Source: Lishizhenia tianjinensis (GTDB lineage: Bacteria; Bacteroidota; Bacteroidia; Flavobacteriales_D; Crocinitomicaceae). Taken from it: a DNA stretch of 34,357 nt. The notes beneath the pieces were generated by a model. It was not told the origin of the DNA. It did no database searches and worked only from the letters and a program-made list of their open reading frames with translations. Each line of letters opens with the position of its first letter. The stretch's first letter is position 1. The position numbers and the translations under genes are program-made. Below, in pieces: positions 25,697 through 34,357 of the stretch. Location of the stretch: the NCBI GenBank assembly GCA_945860455.1, contig CAMAQX010000004.1, positions 1-34,357 of the forward strand, read 5' to 3'.

Positions 25697-26764
25697 TTAT
25701 CCTTTGGGTTTAAATTTAATTGTATTTCTGTATAATAGAAAAAAGACAAGTATAAAAAAAAGAAGAAAAAACAAATTAGGTTGAATGATATTATGAATAG
25801 TTAAATAAACGATTAGAACAGATAAAATAAACGAAACCAACCCAATTAACGAAAAAATGTACCACACCTGTTTATCGGTAAAGCCTGCATACACTAAATG
25901 GTGGGTAGTATGATCTTTTCCGCCTACCATCGGTGACTTTCCTGCTCGCAAACGATTAATCACAACAGTTAAGGTGTCTGCCGCGGCCGGTGTTAATGCC
26001 ACCAATGTAATAATGATACTAATCCAAGAGTTTTGTTCTGTTGTTGCACCTAAATTCCATAAATACTTAATTGAAAAAAAAGCTACAAACAACCCAACAA
26101 ACTGACTACCGGCATCACCCATAAATAGTTTAGACGGATTGATATTAAAATAAAGGAATCCAACTAAAGCGCCCAACATGGCTACAATGGTAAAAAGCCA
26201 AAACGGCTGACTTGGGTTTCCAATCACGTAACAACTAGTTAAACAAGACAACAGCGCGAAAAAAACCGTGGTTGCTGTTATACCATCCATATTGTCCAAC
26301 ATATTGAGCGAATTCATTAATGTAATTACCCAAATTATTGTCAAGCCTGAATCAATTATCGGAATGTGGAACAAGTCAATTTTTATGTCAGTCAAGAGGA
26401 AAATAATACCACAAAAAATCTGCATAAAAAGTTTAAAAAATGGCTTTGTGTTATATGCATCATCAGCCATTCCCATAGTAAATGCTAAAGATGCTGCTAG
26501 AAAAAGACCAACATAATTAATGTCACCAAAAATATTGTAATCTGGAAAAAGCATTAATGAGAGAATCGTTGAAAAAAGAAAACCTGCAAAAAGACTTATT
26601 CCACCAAGAGAAGGCTTAGATTGATTACTCCATCGGACAAAAACATCATTTTTATTTCGAATTCCCAATGATTGAGAGAAACGCAATAATAAAATATTGC
26701 TAATTACGGATATTGCAGTTGCGCCAAGAAAAAAAAGAAGGTAGTGTAGTAAGGTAGTAGTCAT
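25697..26764 (-). CDS. MraY/WecA-family undecaprenyl-phosphate glycosyl-1-phosphate transferase
   Basis: Polytopic; PSLGGISLF, GMADDAYNTKPFFK, MNSLNMLDNMDGI, NINPSKLFMGDAGSQFVG, VGGKDHTTHHLVYAG. Confidence 0.92.
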   Translation of the reverse strand: MTTTLLHYLLFFLGATAISVISNILLLRFSQSLGIRNKNDVFVRWSNQSKPSLGGISLFAGFLFSTILSLMLFPDYNIFGDINYVGLFLAASLAFTMGMADDAYNTKPFFKLFMQIFCGIIFLLTDIKIDLFHIPIIDSGLTIIWVITLMNSLNMLDNMDGITATTVFFALLSCLTSCYVIGNPSQPFWLFTIVAMLGALVGFLYFNINPSKLFMGDAGSQFVGLFVAFFSIKYLWNLGATTEQNSWISIIITLVALTPAAADTLTVVINRLRAGKSPMVGGKDHTTHHLVYAGFTDKQVWYIFSLIGLVSFILSVLIVYLTIHNIIQPNLFFLLFFILVFFLLYRNTIKFKPKG

Positions 26765-26783
26765 CCAATTAAAATGTTAGTTT

Positions 26784-27326
26784 TTAGAACGGCGTTTCAA
26801 AATCAGCGAAAATCAATCCTTTTTTATCTTTATCGGAAATAATTGGATCTTCAATCTGCCAATCAATGTGCAGTGTACGGTCATTCCATAAAATGGTTTC
26901 CTCTGCTTCGGGATGATAGTAATTTGTGCACTTATAACAAAAAATTGTATTGTCTTCTAATGCAACAAATCCGTGGGCAAATCCTTCAGGTATCCAAAAT
27001 TGATTTTTTTTTTCGGCTGTAAGTAGGACTGTTTCATGCTGTCCAAAAGTGGGTGAATTTTTTCTAAGATCAACTGCCACATCCAATACGGATCCCTGAA
27101 TCACAGACACCAATTTACCTTGTGAAAATGGTGGTTTTTGAAAATGTAAACCACGCAACACTCCTTTCACTGACGATGACATATTATCTTGAACAAAATT
27201 AACGGGGCCTAGAATTTGAGCGTAACGGCTGGCATGAAAAGATTCAAGAAAAAATCCACGAGAGTCACCAAATATTTTTGGTGAAAGTTCAAATAATCCG
27301 TTTATTTTTTTGCCTTCGATTTCCAT
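26784..27326 (-). CDS. rfbC: dTDP-4-dehydrorhamnose 3,5-epimerase family protein
   Basis: DSRGFFLESFHASRYAQILG, FVQDNMSSSVKGVLRGLHFQKPPFSQGKLVSVIQGSVLDVAVDLRKNSPTFGQH, WIPEGFAHGF. Confidence 0.93.
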   Translation of the reverse strand: MEIEGKKINGLFELSPKIFGDSRGFFLESFHASRYAQILGPVNFVQDNMSSSVKGVLRGLHFQKPPFSQGKLVSVIQGSVLDVAVDLRKNSPTFGQHETVLLTAEKKNQFWIPEGFAHGFVALEDNTIFCYKCTNYYHPEAEETILWNDRTLHIDWQIEDPIISDKDKKGLIFADFETPF

Positions 27327-29773
27327 ATAAGGTTTTTCAATCGTTTGAAGATTCGTATGAAAAATGGTGCATCGTCTTCGTCATCCGTGTAATAACCTGA
27401 GCCATATCCGTAACTATTTCCGTATCCATATCCGTAACCATAACCGTAACCGTATCCGTAACCGTATCCGTAACCGTATCCATAAAAAGAACGCTTGGTT
27501 TCGATACCGTTCAGTATTACATTCAAAGAAGTTAATTTTTGTACTTCAAATAATTCTTCTACTCGTTTAACGAAAATTCGCTTGGAGTAATGTGATTTAA
27601 ATACATAAATTGGAATATCCGATGCAGCAAGAATTTGAATTCCATCAGAAACAATTCCAACTGGAGGGTTATCAATCATTACGACATCGTATCGATTTTT
27701 TAATTCCTCTAAGACCTCTTGAAATTCCTTGCTTTGTATTAATTCCGAAGGATTAGGTGGAATAGGTCCGGCGGTAATAAAGTCAAGCCCACTAATATGT
27801 GAATGTTGAATTACATCATCTACGGAAGCATTTCGAGATAAAATATTACTCATCCCAGCTACATTTTCAGCGGCAAAGCCATAGTGAACCTTGGGCTTTC
27901 TTAAATCCAAATCAAGCACAACCGTTGATTTACCTGAAACGGCAATCATTCCAGCCAAGTTTAATGCTACAAACGTTTTTCCCTCACCAGAAACAGAAGA
28001 TGAAATGGCAATCACCTTCGCATCTTTATTAATAAAACTCATATTTGAGCGAATGCTTCGAATTGCTTCTGCCATTCTACTTTTGGAAGATTCTGCAACA
28101 ACAACTTGAGAATACTTCATTTTACGTTTGTACATAGGAACACCACCCAGGAAATTTGTTTGTTTTGGCAACATTTTAATTAAATCTTCTGGGCCGACAA
28201 TTTCATTGTAGATTAAATATTTGAAAATCATCAAGGACAATCCAATGATCCCGCCGAAAAGTAGGGATATTATATAAATTAATTTTTGATTTGGACTCAA
28301 TGGACTTTCTGGTAAAATAGGAGCAGTTAATACTCTGTTTTCAGAGGAGTATCCTGCATTTGATAAAGCAAATTCAATTTTTTTCTCAGTAAACAAGGTA
28401 AAATATCGATTATTCAATTCTTCAATATATTTTAATCGATCAAATTTTAATGCCTTTTCAGGCATGCTAAAAAATCTATCTTCTGTTTCAGTTAATTTTT
28501 CTTGAATTAATCCGATATCTCCTTTCAATCGTTCTTCAATAACGGTCAAGCTTTTTTTTACAGATGCTTGTCGTAGTTCAATTTTATTTTTGTTCTTCTT
28601 ATATTCAGAATGTTCTTCTGTTACATCATTAAGTAATTCATCTCGGCGCTCCAATAATTTATTCAGATCCTCAATTTGGCGTAACAAAGATCCTTCAAAA
28701 CTTCGCTTACCTATCATTTCTGGAATCAATTTATAGACATCTAATTTATCCGGGTCTTGAATAAGCTTACCTTTAATCAAATATAATGTAACTAACTCCT
28801 CCTCAACCTCTAATAACTTCTTTTTCAATTCATTGACTTTCTCTGAAACAGATTCACTTTCAGATTTTGGGTCAGTAATCCGTTCCTTTCGTTGAAAATT
28901 ATTCATGCTATCACGTGCAATTTTTAGCACCTTTGACAATGAATCTAACTGAGTTTCAACAAAACCAATTACTTTCTGATTGTTTTGTTTTCCCATTTGC
29001 TCCTCGTACTTGAAAAAAGCATCCAACAAGGCAACAACGATATCCTGGCACAAACGAGGATTAAAGTGATCAAATGAAATTTGAATTGTCTTGGCACCTG
29101 GATCAACAGGCATCACCGTGAGTTTAGACATCCATTCCTTCATTAAGGAATATTTTTTGTTTAAAATAATATACAAATCATTACCTTCAATAGTTTCAAG
29201 CAATTCAGATTTTGATCCTGAAAATTGCAATTCAAAATCTTCATTTTTAAATTTACCATTTAAGACTCCTCTAATTACTTTTGCTTTGCCATTTTTATTA
29301 TACTGTAATTCGATTATATTATTGGCATATTTCACATCTATTCTCAATCCACAAACTGATGAATCCTTTATCTGAAGAGGAACAATTTTAAATCCTGTTG
29401 ATTTATAAAGATCTTTAGTTAGTAATTTTCCTTCTGAAAAAATGCCTACAGCCGTATTTATTTTACTAATTGCTTTTTCAAAAAGATACTCTGAGCGAAG
29501 AAATTCAATTGTTTTATTCATATCAGTACCTTTTGCTTGTACTGACAACGCCCCCTCTCCTAGTGCTTGTTTGACCTGGTCTTCTTCAACTAATTGTAAA
29601 ATTGCGGAAGATTGATAAAGCGGTTTTGTATAGCGTAAATACAAAAAAGCGATTGAGCCAAATATACACATGTATATCAGCGGAAGATACCAATGCCTAG
29701 AAATTATTTCACCCAAAATTATTGGGTTGAATTCTTTATTGATTATTAATTTTTTATCTTGACCTACTGACAT
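27302..29773 (-). CDS. Exopolysaccharide biosynthesis tyrosine autokinase/chain-length determinant (Wzc-like) with Tyr-Gly-rich C-terminus
   Basis: Wzz N-terminal domain with coiled coil; Walker A ISSSVSGEGKTFVALNLAG, Walker A' VVLDLDLRKPKVHY, YDVVMIDNPPVG; C-terminal (YG)n. Confidence 0.94.
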   Translation of the reverse strand: MSVGQDKKLIINKEFNPIILGEIISRHWYLPLIYMCIFGSIAFLYLRYTKPLYQSSAILQLVEEDQVKQALGEGALSVQAKGTDMNKTIEFLRSEYLFEKAISKINTAVGIFSEGKLLTKDLYKSTGFKIVPLQIKDSSVCGLRIDVKYANNIIELQYNKNGKAKVIRGVLNGKFKNEDFELQFSGSKSELLETIEGNDLYIILNKKYSLMKEWMSKLTVMPVDPGAKTIQISFDHFNPRLCQDIVVALLDAFFKYEEQMGKQNNQKVIGFVETQLDSLSKVLKIARDSMNNFQRKERITDPKSESESVSEKVNELKKKLLEVEEELVTLYLIKGKLIQDPDKLDVYKLIPEMIGKRSFEGSLLRQIEDLNKLLERRDELLNDVTEEHSEYKKNKNKIELRQASVKKSLTVIEERLKGDIGLIQEKLTETEDRFFSMPEKALKFDRLKYIEELNNRYFTLFTEKKIEFALSNAGYSSENRVLTAPILPESPLSPNQKLIYIISLLFGGIIGLSLMIFKYLIYNEIVGPEDLIKMLPKQTNFLGGVPMYKRKMKYSQVVVAESSKSRMAEAIRSIRSNMSFINKDAKVIAISSSVSGEGKTFVALNLAGMIAVSGKSTVVLDLDLRKPKVHYGFAAENVAGMSNILSRNASVDDVIQHSHISGLDFITAGPIPPNPSELIQSKEFQEVLEELKNRYDVVMIDNPPVGIVSDGIQILAASDIPIYVFKSHYSKRIFVKRVEELFEVQKLTSLNVILNGIETKRSFYGYGYGYGYGYGYGYGYGYGYGNSYGYGSGYYTDDEDDAPFFIRIFKRLKNLIWKSKAKK
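27391..27488 (-). repeat. Tandem hexamer-like repeat encoding a Tyr-Gly dipeptide tract in the Wzc-like C-terminus
   Basis: FYGYGYGYG...YGNSYGYGSGYY: about 11 consecutive YG then NS, two more YG, SGYY; DNA is alternating TACGGT/TACGGA. Confidence 0.9.
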
Positions 29774-29779
29774 ATTTCT

Positions 29780-30574
29780 TTATAAGCGCAAAAATATAAA
29801 AAAGAGCGTGAGACTTGTCGTGAACAAACTAATCCATGGAGCTGTTTCTGATAATATTGAGCTCGCAATTCTTGGTTTATAATCTATATAAATGTAATCG
29901 TTGCTTTGAACAATCATTTCTGCTGCCCTCACTCCTTCTATTGTGGACAAGTCAATTTTAAATACGGCGCGTTTATTGGATTTTGTGCGCCTCATTATCT
30001 TAATCGAATTTGAATAACTATCATTTCCCAATCCACCAGCAAGGGCTATAACCTCCAACAAGGTTGTGTTCACATTTGGCAAAATTACAACTTCTGCCAG
30101 ACCCCTCCCCGCAAAAACAATTACCCGTTGGTTGGTTAGCCGTATTTGAACAAAAGGATTCTGAAATTTTGAAGATAATATTTTGGTTAAAGAATCTTCC
30201 AATTGAACCACTGAAAGTCCAGCTACAGGATATAACCCAATTACAGGTAGTTCTGCATATCCATTTCTTCGTACCAAATAGTCCATAACCATCGTGCTAT
30301 TCTGGGTGATTGATTGACTCCCTATTCCTCCCACACCTGATAAACCATTTATGATTTTCTCCCCATTGTTTGTAGAGAAAAAGAAAGTGAAACGATCTCC
30401 TAACCCAATTTTATAATCATCTGAAGGTTGCATTTGCAAGGAATCAAATTGAAAACTTCCATCTTTCGGAATTCTAAACATTTGATTACTATTCACATTC
30501 TTCCATAATTTACAACTTTGCAGTAACACAAGCGCAGCAACAAAAAATAAAGTAAGACGAAAATATCTTATCAT
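29780..30574 (-). CDS. Polysaccharide export outer-membrane lipoprotein (Wza-like, with C-terminal TM)
   Basis: Lipobox LLQSCK; DDYKIGLGDRFTFFF; LEVIALAGGLGNDSYSNSIKIMRR; terminal hydrophobic helix APWISLFTTSLTLFFIFLRL. Confidence 0.9.
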   Translation of the reverse strand: MIRYFRLTLFFVAALVLLQSCKLWKNVNSNQMFRIPKDGSFQFDSLQMQPSDDYKIGLGDRFTFFFSTNNGEKIINGLSGVGGIGSQSITQNSTMVMDYLVRRNGYAELPVIGLYPVAGLSVVQLEDSLTKILSSKFQNPFVQIRLTNQRVIVFAGRGLAEVVILPNVNTTLLEVIALAGGLGNDSYSNSIKIMRRTKSNKRAVFKIDLSTIEGVRAAEMIVQSNDYIYIDYKPRIASSILSETAPWISLFTTSLTLFFIFLRL

Positions 30575-31752
30575 TTAGCTTGAGATAACAAGTGTTTATA
30601 ATATTTTTCCATATCTGTCACTAAGCGTGTATAATGAAATGAATCCTTAACAAAAGGCCATCCTTTGATACCCATTTCTTTACGAAGTGATTCATTATCA
30701 ATTAACTCAATTAATCTGTCTGCAAATATACGTGCATTATTATTAGGAACAATAAATCCAGTTACATTGTCAGAAATAATATCACGAACGCCTCCAACAT
30801 CAGTTGTGACAACTGGGACGTTAGCTGCTTGCGATTCAATCAAACTTACGGGAGTACCTTCATTTTTTGAAGTTAAACAGATGATATCCATACCAGCATT
30901 AAAAGAAGCAATATCCTTTATCCAGGATGTGAAGCGAATATCAACTCCTATTGCATTCAATTGATGGGTTTGTTCTTCTACAAAGTCACGAAGTTCACCA
31001 TCACCAACAACAAAAAAAACAGGTTTCTTTTGCGTGTTTTCATGAATAAGTTTGACGATTTCAAAAAACAAGGAATGATTTTTTACGGGAGCCAATCGTC
31101 CAATTATAGCCACTGCAACTTCCTCATCCTTAAGTTCAAACTTATTTCTTGTTACATTTCTTTTTTCTTCTAAGTTTGAATTAAACTTAGATAAATCAAA
31201 ACCAAGGGGAATAACTTTCGTTTTATGATTCTCTGTAATTCCATGATCTTCTACAATTTCCTTTTTTTGGGATTCAGAGATTGTTATAATTCCTGTTGAT
31301 TTTGAGGCTAATCTACGTTCAATGAATTTATATAAATTGGTTTTAAGAGCACCAAAATAGGAATGAAAAACATGTCCATGAAAGGTATGAACAACGACTG
31401 GCACCTTGCAATCAAAAGCTGCTTTTCTTCCCAAAGCACCTGCTTTTGCTGCATGGGTATGAACAATGTCCGGCTTAAATTCTCGAATGATTTTTTTAAG
31501 TTTAATCAAAGCCTTTCTATCACTTACAAAACTTGGCTTTCTCTTCATCTCTGGAAGAAAAATTGCTTCTACTCCATATTCCTCCAAAATATGTAAGGAG
31601 TCAGCCTCATCTTTTTCAGGCAACCCTCCCACAAGTATCGTTTCAAATTCATCCGATAAAAACCGCGTAAGAAAAGTAGCATTGTACGTAGGTCCACCAA
31701 TATTAAATCGATTGATAATACGTAATACTTTAATTTTTTTCTTTTCTTTCAA
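30571..31752 (-). CDS. Glycosyltransferase family 4 protein
   Basis: RIINRFNIGGPTYNATFL, DIVHTHAAKAGALGRKAA, IGRLAPVKNHSLFFE, LTSKNEGTPVSLIESQAANVPVVTTDVGGVRDII; appears to start with TTG; ATGA-type overlap with downstream wza-like gene. Confidence 0.93.
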   Translation of the reverse strand: MKEKKKIKVLRIINRFNIGGPTYNATFLTRFLSDEFETILVGGLPEKDEADSLHILEEYGVEAIFLPEMKRKPSFVSDRKALIKLKKIIREFKPDIVHTHAAKAGALGRKAAFDCKVPVVVHTFHGHVFHSYFGALKTNLYKFIERRLASKSTGIITISESQKKEIVEDHGITENHKTKVIPLGFDLSKFNSNLEEKRNVTRNKFELKDEEVAVAIIGRLAPVKNHSLFFEIVKLIHENTQKKPVFFVVGDGELRDFVEEQTHQLNAIGVDIRFTSWIKDIASFNAGMDIICLTSKNEGTPVSLIESQAANVPVVTTDVGGVRDIISDNVTGFIVPNNNARIFADRLIELIDNESLRKEMGIKGWPFVKDSFHYTRLVTDMEKYYKHLLSQAK

Positions 31753-31779
31753 ATGAAAATTTTTATTAAGCGTTGGCTT

Positions 31780-31787
31780 TATTTTTG
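31780..31787 (+). promoter_or_regulatory. Putative Bacteroidota -7 element (TATTTTTG) for dacB
   Basis: Exact TANNTTTG 25 nt upstream of the preferred ATG at 31813; -33 not evident. Confidence 0.38.
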
Positions 31788-31812
31788 TAATTTTCGATTA
31801 AATAATAATCCA

Positions 31813-33258
31813 ATGCGAAGTTACATATTTTTTGTTATTGTCTTTCTTACAAATTATGCTTCTGGACAAAATAAAATTCAGGATAAATTGGACCAACTGG
31901 TAAAAAATCCGCAACTGGAGAACTCCACCCTAACTTTTTTTGCGATTGATCTTGATTCAAAAGATACACTTGCTAAATGGAATCACAAAACGAGTCAGGC
32001 AAGTGCTTCAAATGCAAAATTATTTTCAACGTATACCGCCCTCGAGTTACTAGGGCCCAATTATCAAGCAAAAACTCGTTTATACTTGGATGGGACTATT
32101 TCAATAGATAGCATTTTTACCGGAGATTTATGGGTTCGTGGTGGTGGAGATATGTCATTAGGTAGTAAGTATTTCACGGCAGATGGGATAGAATTAGAGT
32201 TTTTAAACCAATGGACGGATACATTATTAAAACTAGGGATTAAAGAAATAAAAGGGTCGGTTATTGCCGATGGAAGTGAGTTTGGGTATGATGGTGCACC
32301 TGACGGTTGGGCTTGGTCAGACCACGGAAACACCTATGGAGCCCCACCCAGCGGGATTTGCTTTTATGATAATGTGATGAACTATTATTTCAAAACAGGT
32401 GCAGCTGGCACAACAACCAATTTAGTAAAAACATTTCCAGAACTTCCAGGGTTAACTTTTCATAATTATATTAAATCTTCCGGAAATTCAGTTGATAATG
32501 CCTATTTATATGGCGGTCCTTACTCGTATGACCGATTTGGAAAAGGTTTATTGCCTGCTTATCAATCGAGTTTTCAAGTAAAGAGTGCTATGCCTGATCC
32601 GGAGTATCAATTTGCCATTGTGTTTAAAAACTATTTAACAAAACGAGGCATTAAAGTAAATTCTGCCAAATCGGTACGAAAAGAAGATTTAACATCTCCC
32701 AACTACACCAGCTTAAGGCTGGCTTATACGCATTTAGGAACTTCATTATTAGAGATTATCAAAAAAACGAATATGCATAGCGTTAACTTTTTTGCTGAGG
32801 GATTGGTAAACCTTATTGGATATGAAAAAACCGGAATTGGGACAACAGAAAATGGAATTGATCAAATTGAAAAATTTTGGGCGAAGAAAATTAATACAAA
32901 AGGTCTTTTTATAAAGGATGGAAGTGGATTATCTAGAAACAATGCCATGAGTCCTTCGAATTATGTTGAAATGCTTGATTATATTTATAAAAGTAAGTAT
33001 TATACCACCTTTTTAAGTAGTTTACCTGTTGCAGGGACATCAGGAACATTATCTTCAGTTTGTTCAGGACAAATTGGGCAAGGGAAAATTAAAGCTAAAA
33101 GTGGATCATTAACGCGCGTAAAAGCTTATTCGGGATTTGTTAACTCCCAAAACGGAAAAAATATTGCGTTTTCCATATCAATACACAATTTTACTTGTGC
33201 TAAATATGAAATTGTTTCTCTGATTGAGCCTGTATTAAATGCGTTAGCGGGATATTAA
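31813..33258 (+). CDS. dacB: D-alanyl-D-alanine carboxypeptidase/endopeptidase (PBP4 family)
   Basis: SxxK ASASNAKLFSTYTALELLG, SxN MHSVNFFAEGL, KSG IKAKSGSLTRVKAYSG; MRSYIFFVIVFLTNYASGQ signal peptide begins at 31813. Confidence 0.93.
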   Translation: MRSYIFFVIVFLTNYASGQNKIQDKLDQLVKNPQLENSTLTFFAIDLDSKDTLAKWNHKTSQASASNAKLFSTYTALELLGPNYQAKTRLYLDGTISIDSIFTGDLWVRGGGDMSLGSKYFTADGIELEFLNQWTDTLLKLGIKEIKGSVIADGSEFGYDGAPDGWAWSDHGNTYGAPPSGICFYDNVMNYYFKTGAAGTTTNLVKTFPELPGLTFHNYIKSSGNSVDNAYLYGGPYSYDRFGKGLLPAYQSSFQVKSAMPDPEYQFAIVFKNYLTKRGIKVNSAKSVRKEDLTSPNYTSLRLAYTHLGTSLLEIIKKTNMHSVNFFAEGLVNLIGYEKTGIGTTENGIDQIEKFWAKKINTKGLFIKDGSGLSRNNAMSPSNYVEMLDYIYKSKYYTTFLSSLPVAGTSGTLSSVCSGQIGQGKIKAKSGSLTRVKAYSGFVNSQNGKNIAFSISIHNFTCAKYEIVSLIEPVLNALAGY

Positions 33259-34357
33259 AAACTTCCCAATTTGTCTTTCTTAAATAACTTACGGTACGTG
33301 TCATATACGTAGCCTAGCCATTTTTCATCATTGGGGTACTCTTTATACCAATGACCCTGAAGATTAACGATGGATTTAAACTCCGCGAGGGACACACCTA
33401 ATTTTTTAGAAATATACTCCATTTCTTTTTCAACGGTATTTTCGTTGTAGGAGGGTGTCTTTAGAATTTCAAGTGCTTCGTCACGTGTAACTGAATCCAC
33501 GCAAATTTGACTTGATAGTGTTGCTCTGCGGTAATCTAAATTGAATTTTTTAACGAGGTAAAAAGATTGTATAAAACCAGTATATTTGGATTCATAGTGT
33601 TTTCCACCATAATTTTTCCAATCTAACTCATTAATTAACAATTCAATAGCTTCATCTTTATTGTACGGTATAAAATTTAACAAATAAGTCATTTTAATAC
33701 CTTTGATAAATTTATAATACATTTCACTGCGAAAACCAAAAGTAGGAAAAGATTGAATTTTACCTTTTCCGAACTTGTTGTGTATGTATTTAAAATAAGT
33801 CAAATCTTTTGCGTTATAATGCCAAGACTTCGGTAAAATTCCCTCTGTTGCGAAATTCCCTCCGCTAATAATGTGCTTTACACCATATTTGGCAGCGACT
33901 TTATGTAAGGCAGATAAAATTGCAATATCTGTTGGAGTATCAGCCTCAGGGATTGAAGCCTTTAAAAAAGCTAATTGGATTTCTTTAAACTCTTCCCAAT
34001 CCAGCACATAACTTTCATAATCGACTCCTAAAATTCGAGCGATGTTCTTGATATTTAAAACGGCTTCTTCTGAATTCCAGCCATTGTCTAAATGTACCCC
34101 AAGTACTCTTAATCCTTCTCTTTTCGCAATAAATGCTGCATACGAACTATCAATACCACCACTTAGACCAACTACACAATCGTATTTTTTTCCTTGTCCA
34201 GTTCGTTTTATCTGTTGAATTAATTCCGCAAATTCCTGATCCGTTTCGGCTCCTTTATAGTTGTGATGAGATCTTATGAGTAGAAAATCCGTGCAATGAT
34301 TGCAAATCCCTTTGTCATTAAAACGAATGTCAGGATCTGTTGTGTCCATAACACAAC
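33255..34357 (-). CDS. N-acetyl sugar amidotransferase (WbpG/PseA-like), N-terminus truncated by the window edge
   Basis: PP-loop VVGLSGGIDSSYAAFIAKREGLRVLGVHLDNGWNSEEAV; frame stays open upstream of the listed ATG giving ...CVMDTTDPDIRFNDKGICNHC, the family's N-terminal Cys motif. Confidence 0.92.
   Translation of the reverse strand, partial: CVMDTTDPDIRFNDKGICNHCTDFLLIRSHHNYKGAETDQEFAELIQQIKRTGQGKKYDCVVGLSGGIDSSYAAFIAKREGLRVLGVHLDNGWNSEEAVLNIKNIARILGVDYESYVLDWEEFKEIQLAFLKASIPEADTPTDIAILSALHKVAAKYGVKHIISGGNFATEGILPKSWHYNAKDLTYFKYIHNKFGKGKIQSFPTFGFRSEMYYKFIKGIKMTYLLNFIPYNKDEAIELLINELDWKNYGGKHYESKYTGFIQSFYLVKKFNLDYRRATLSSQICVDSVTRDEALEILKTPSYNENTVEKEMEYISKKLGVSLAEFKSIVNLQGHWYKEYPNDEKWLGYVYDTYRKLFKKDKLGSF

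Noticed and set aside
27400-27486. Short regularly spaced repeats resembling a CRISPR or satellite array
   Set aside because: The period is 6-12 nt with no spacers, explained by Tyr-Gly codons in a clear coding frame.
27364-27570. Plus-strand ORF with RIHIRNHNRNRIRNRIRNRIHKK repeats
   Set aside because: It is the antisense reading of the YG repeat in the Wzc-like gene; no independent support.
31363-31756. Plus-strand ORFs of 77 and 96 aa antisense to the GT4 gene
   Set aside because: Antisense shadows; the GT4 frame has clear family motifs throughout.

Overview
This 34.4 kb chromosomal window looks like Bacteroidota (Flavobacteriales-like: T9SS sorting domains, PorP/SprF, DUF6029, TANNTTTG-type -7 boxes, low GC). 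I see no tRNA, rRNA, CRISPR array, transposase or phage gene. From left to right it contains: (1) the sucB 5' end and sucA (2-oxoglutarate dehydrogenase); (2) an ECF sigma factor overlapping a membrane protein with an anti-sigma-like N-terminus fused to a CHU_C/T9SS type-B domain; (3) an MBL-fold hydrolase; (4) two tandem paralogous T9SS cargo proteins; (5) a compact three-gene module of sulfotransferase, ~50-aa microprotein, and alkaline-phosphatase/TPR protein whose C-terminus resembles a P-loop-less sulfotransferase; (6) a lipoprotein/DUF2490/VTC polyphosphate-polymerase-like/DUF4956 operon, divergent from a T9SS-exported CotH-kinase protein with PorP/SprF and a TPR-PD40 protein; (7) a six-gene, near-overlapping operon TlpA/DUF6029/Omp28-like/CysQ/two Wzi-RemB-like barrels; (8) an exopolysaccharide locus (GT4, Wza-like, Wzc-like kinase with a (YG)n tail, RfbC, MraY/WecA-like), a PBP4 dacB, and an edge-truncated N-acetyl sugar amidotransferase. 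The best candidates for something undescribed are the sulfotransferase/microprotein/AP-TPR-pseudosulfotransferase module and the sigma/CHU_C anti-sigma pair. All family calls come from reading the translated sequence; no database search was run.
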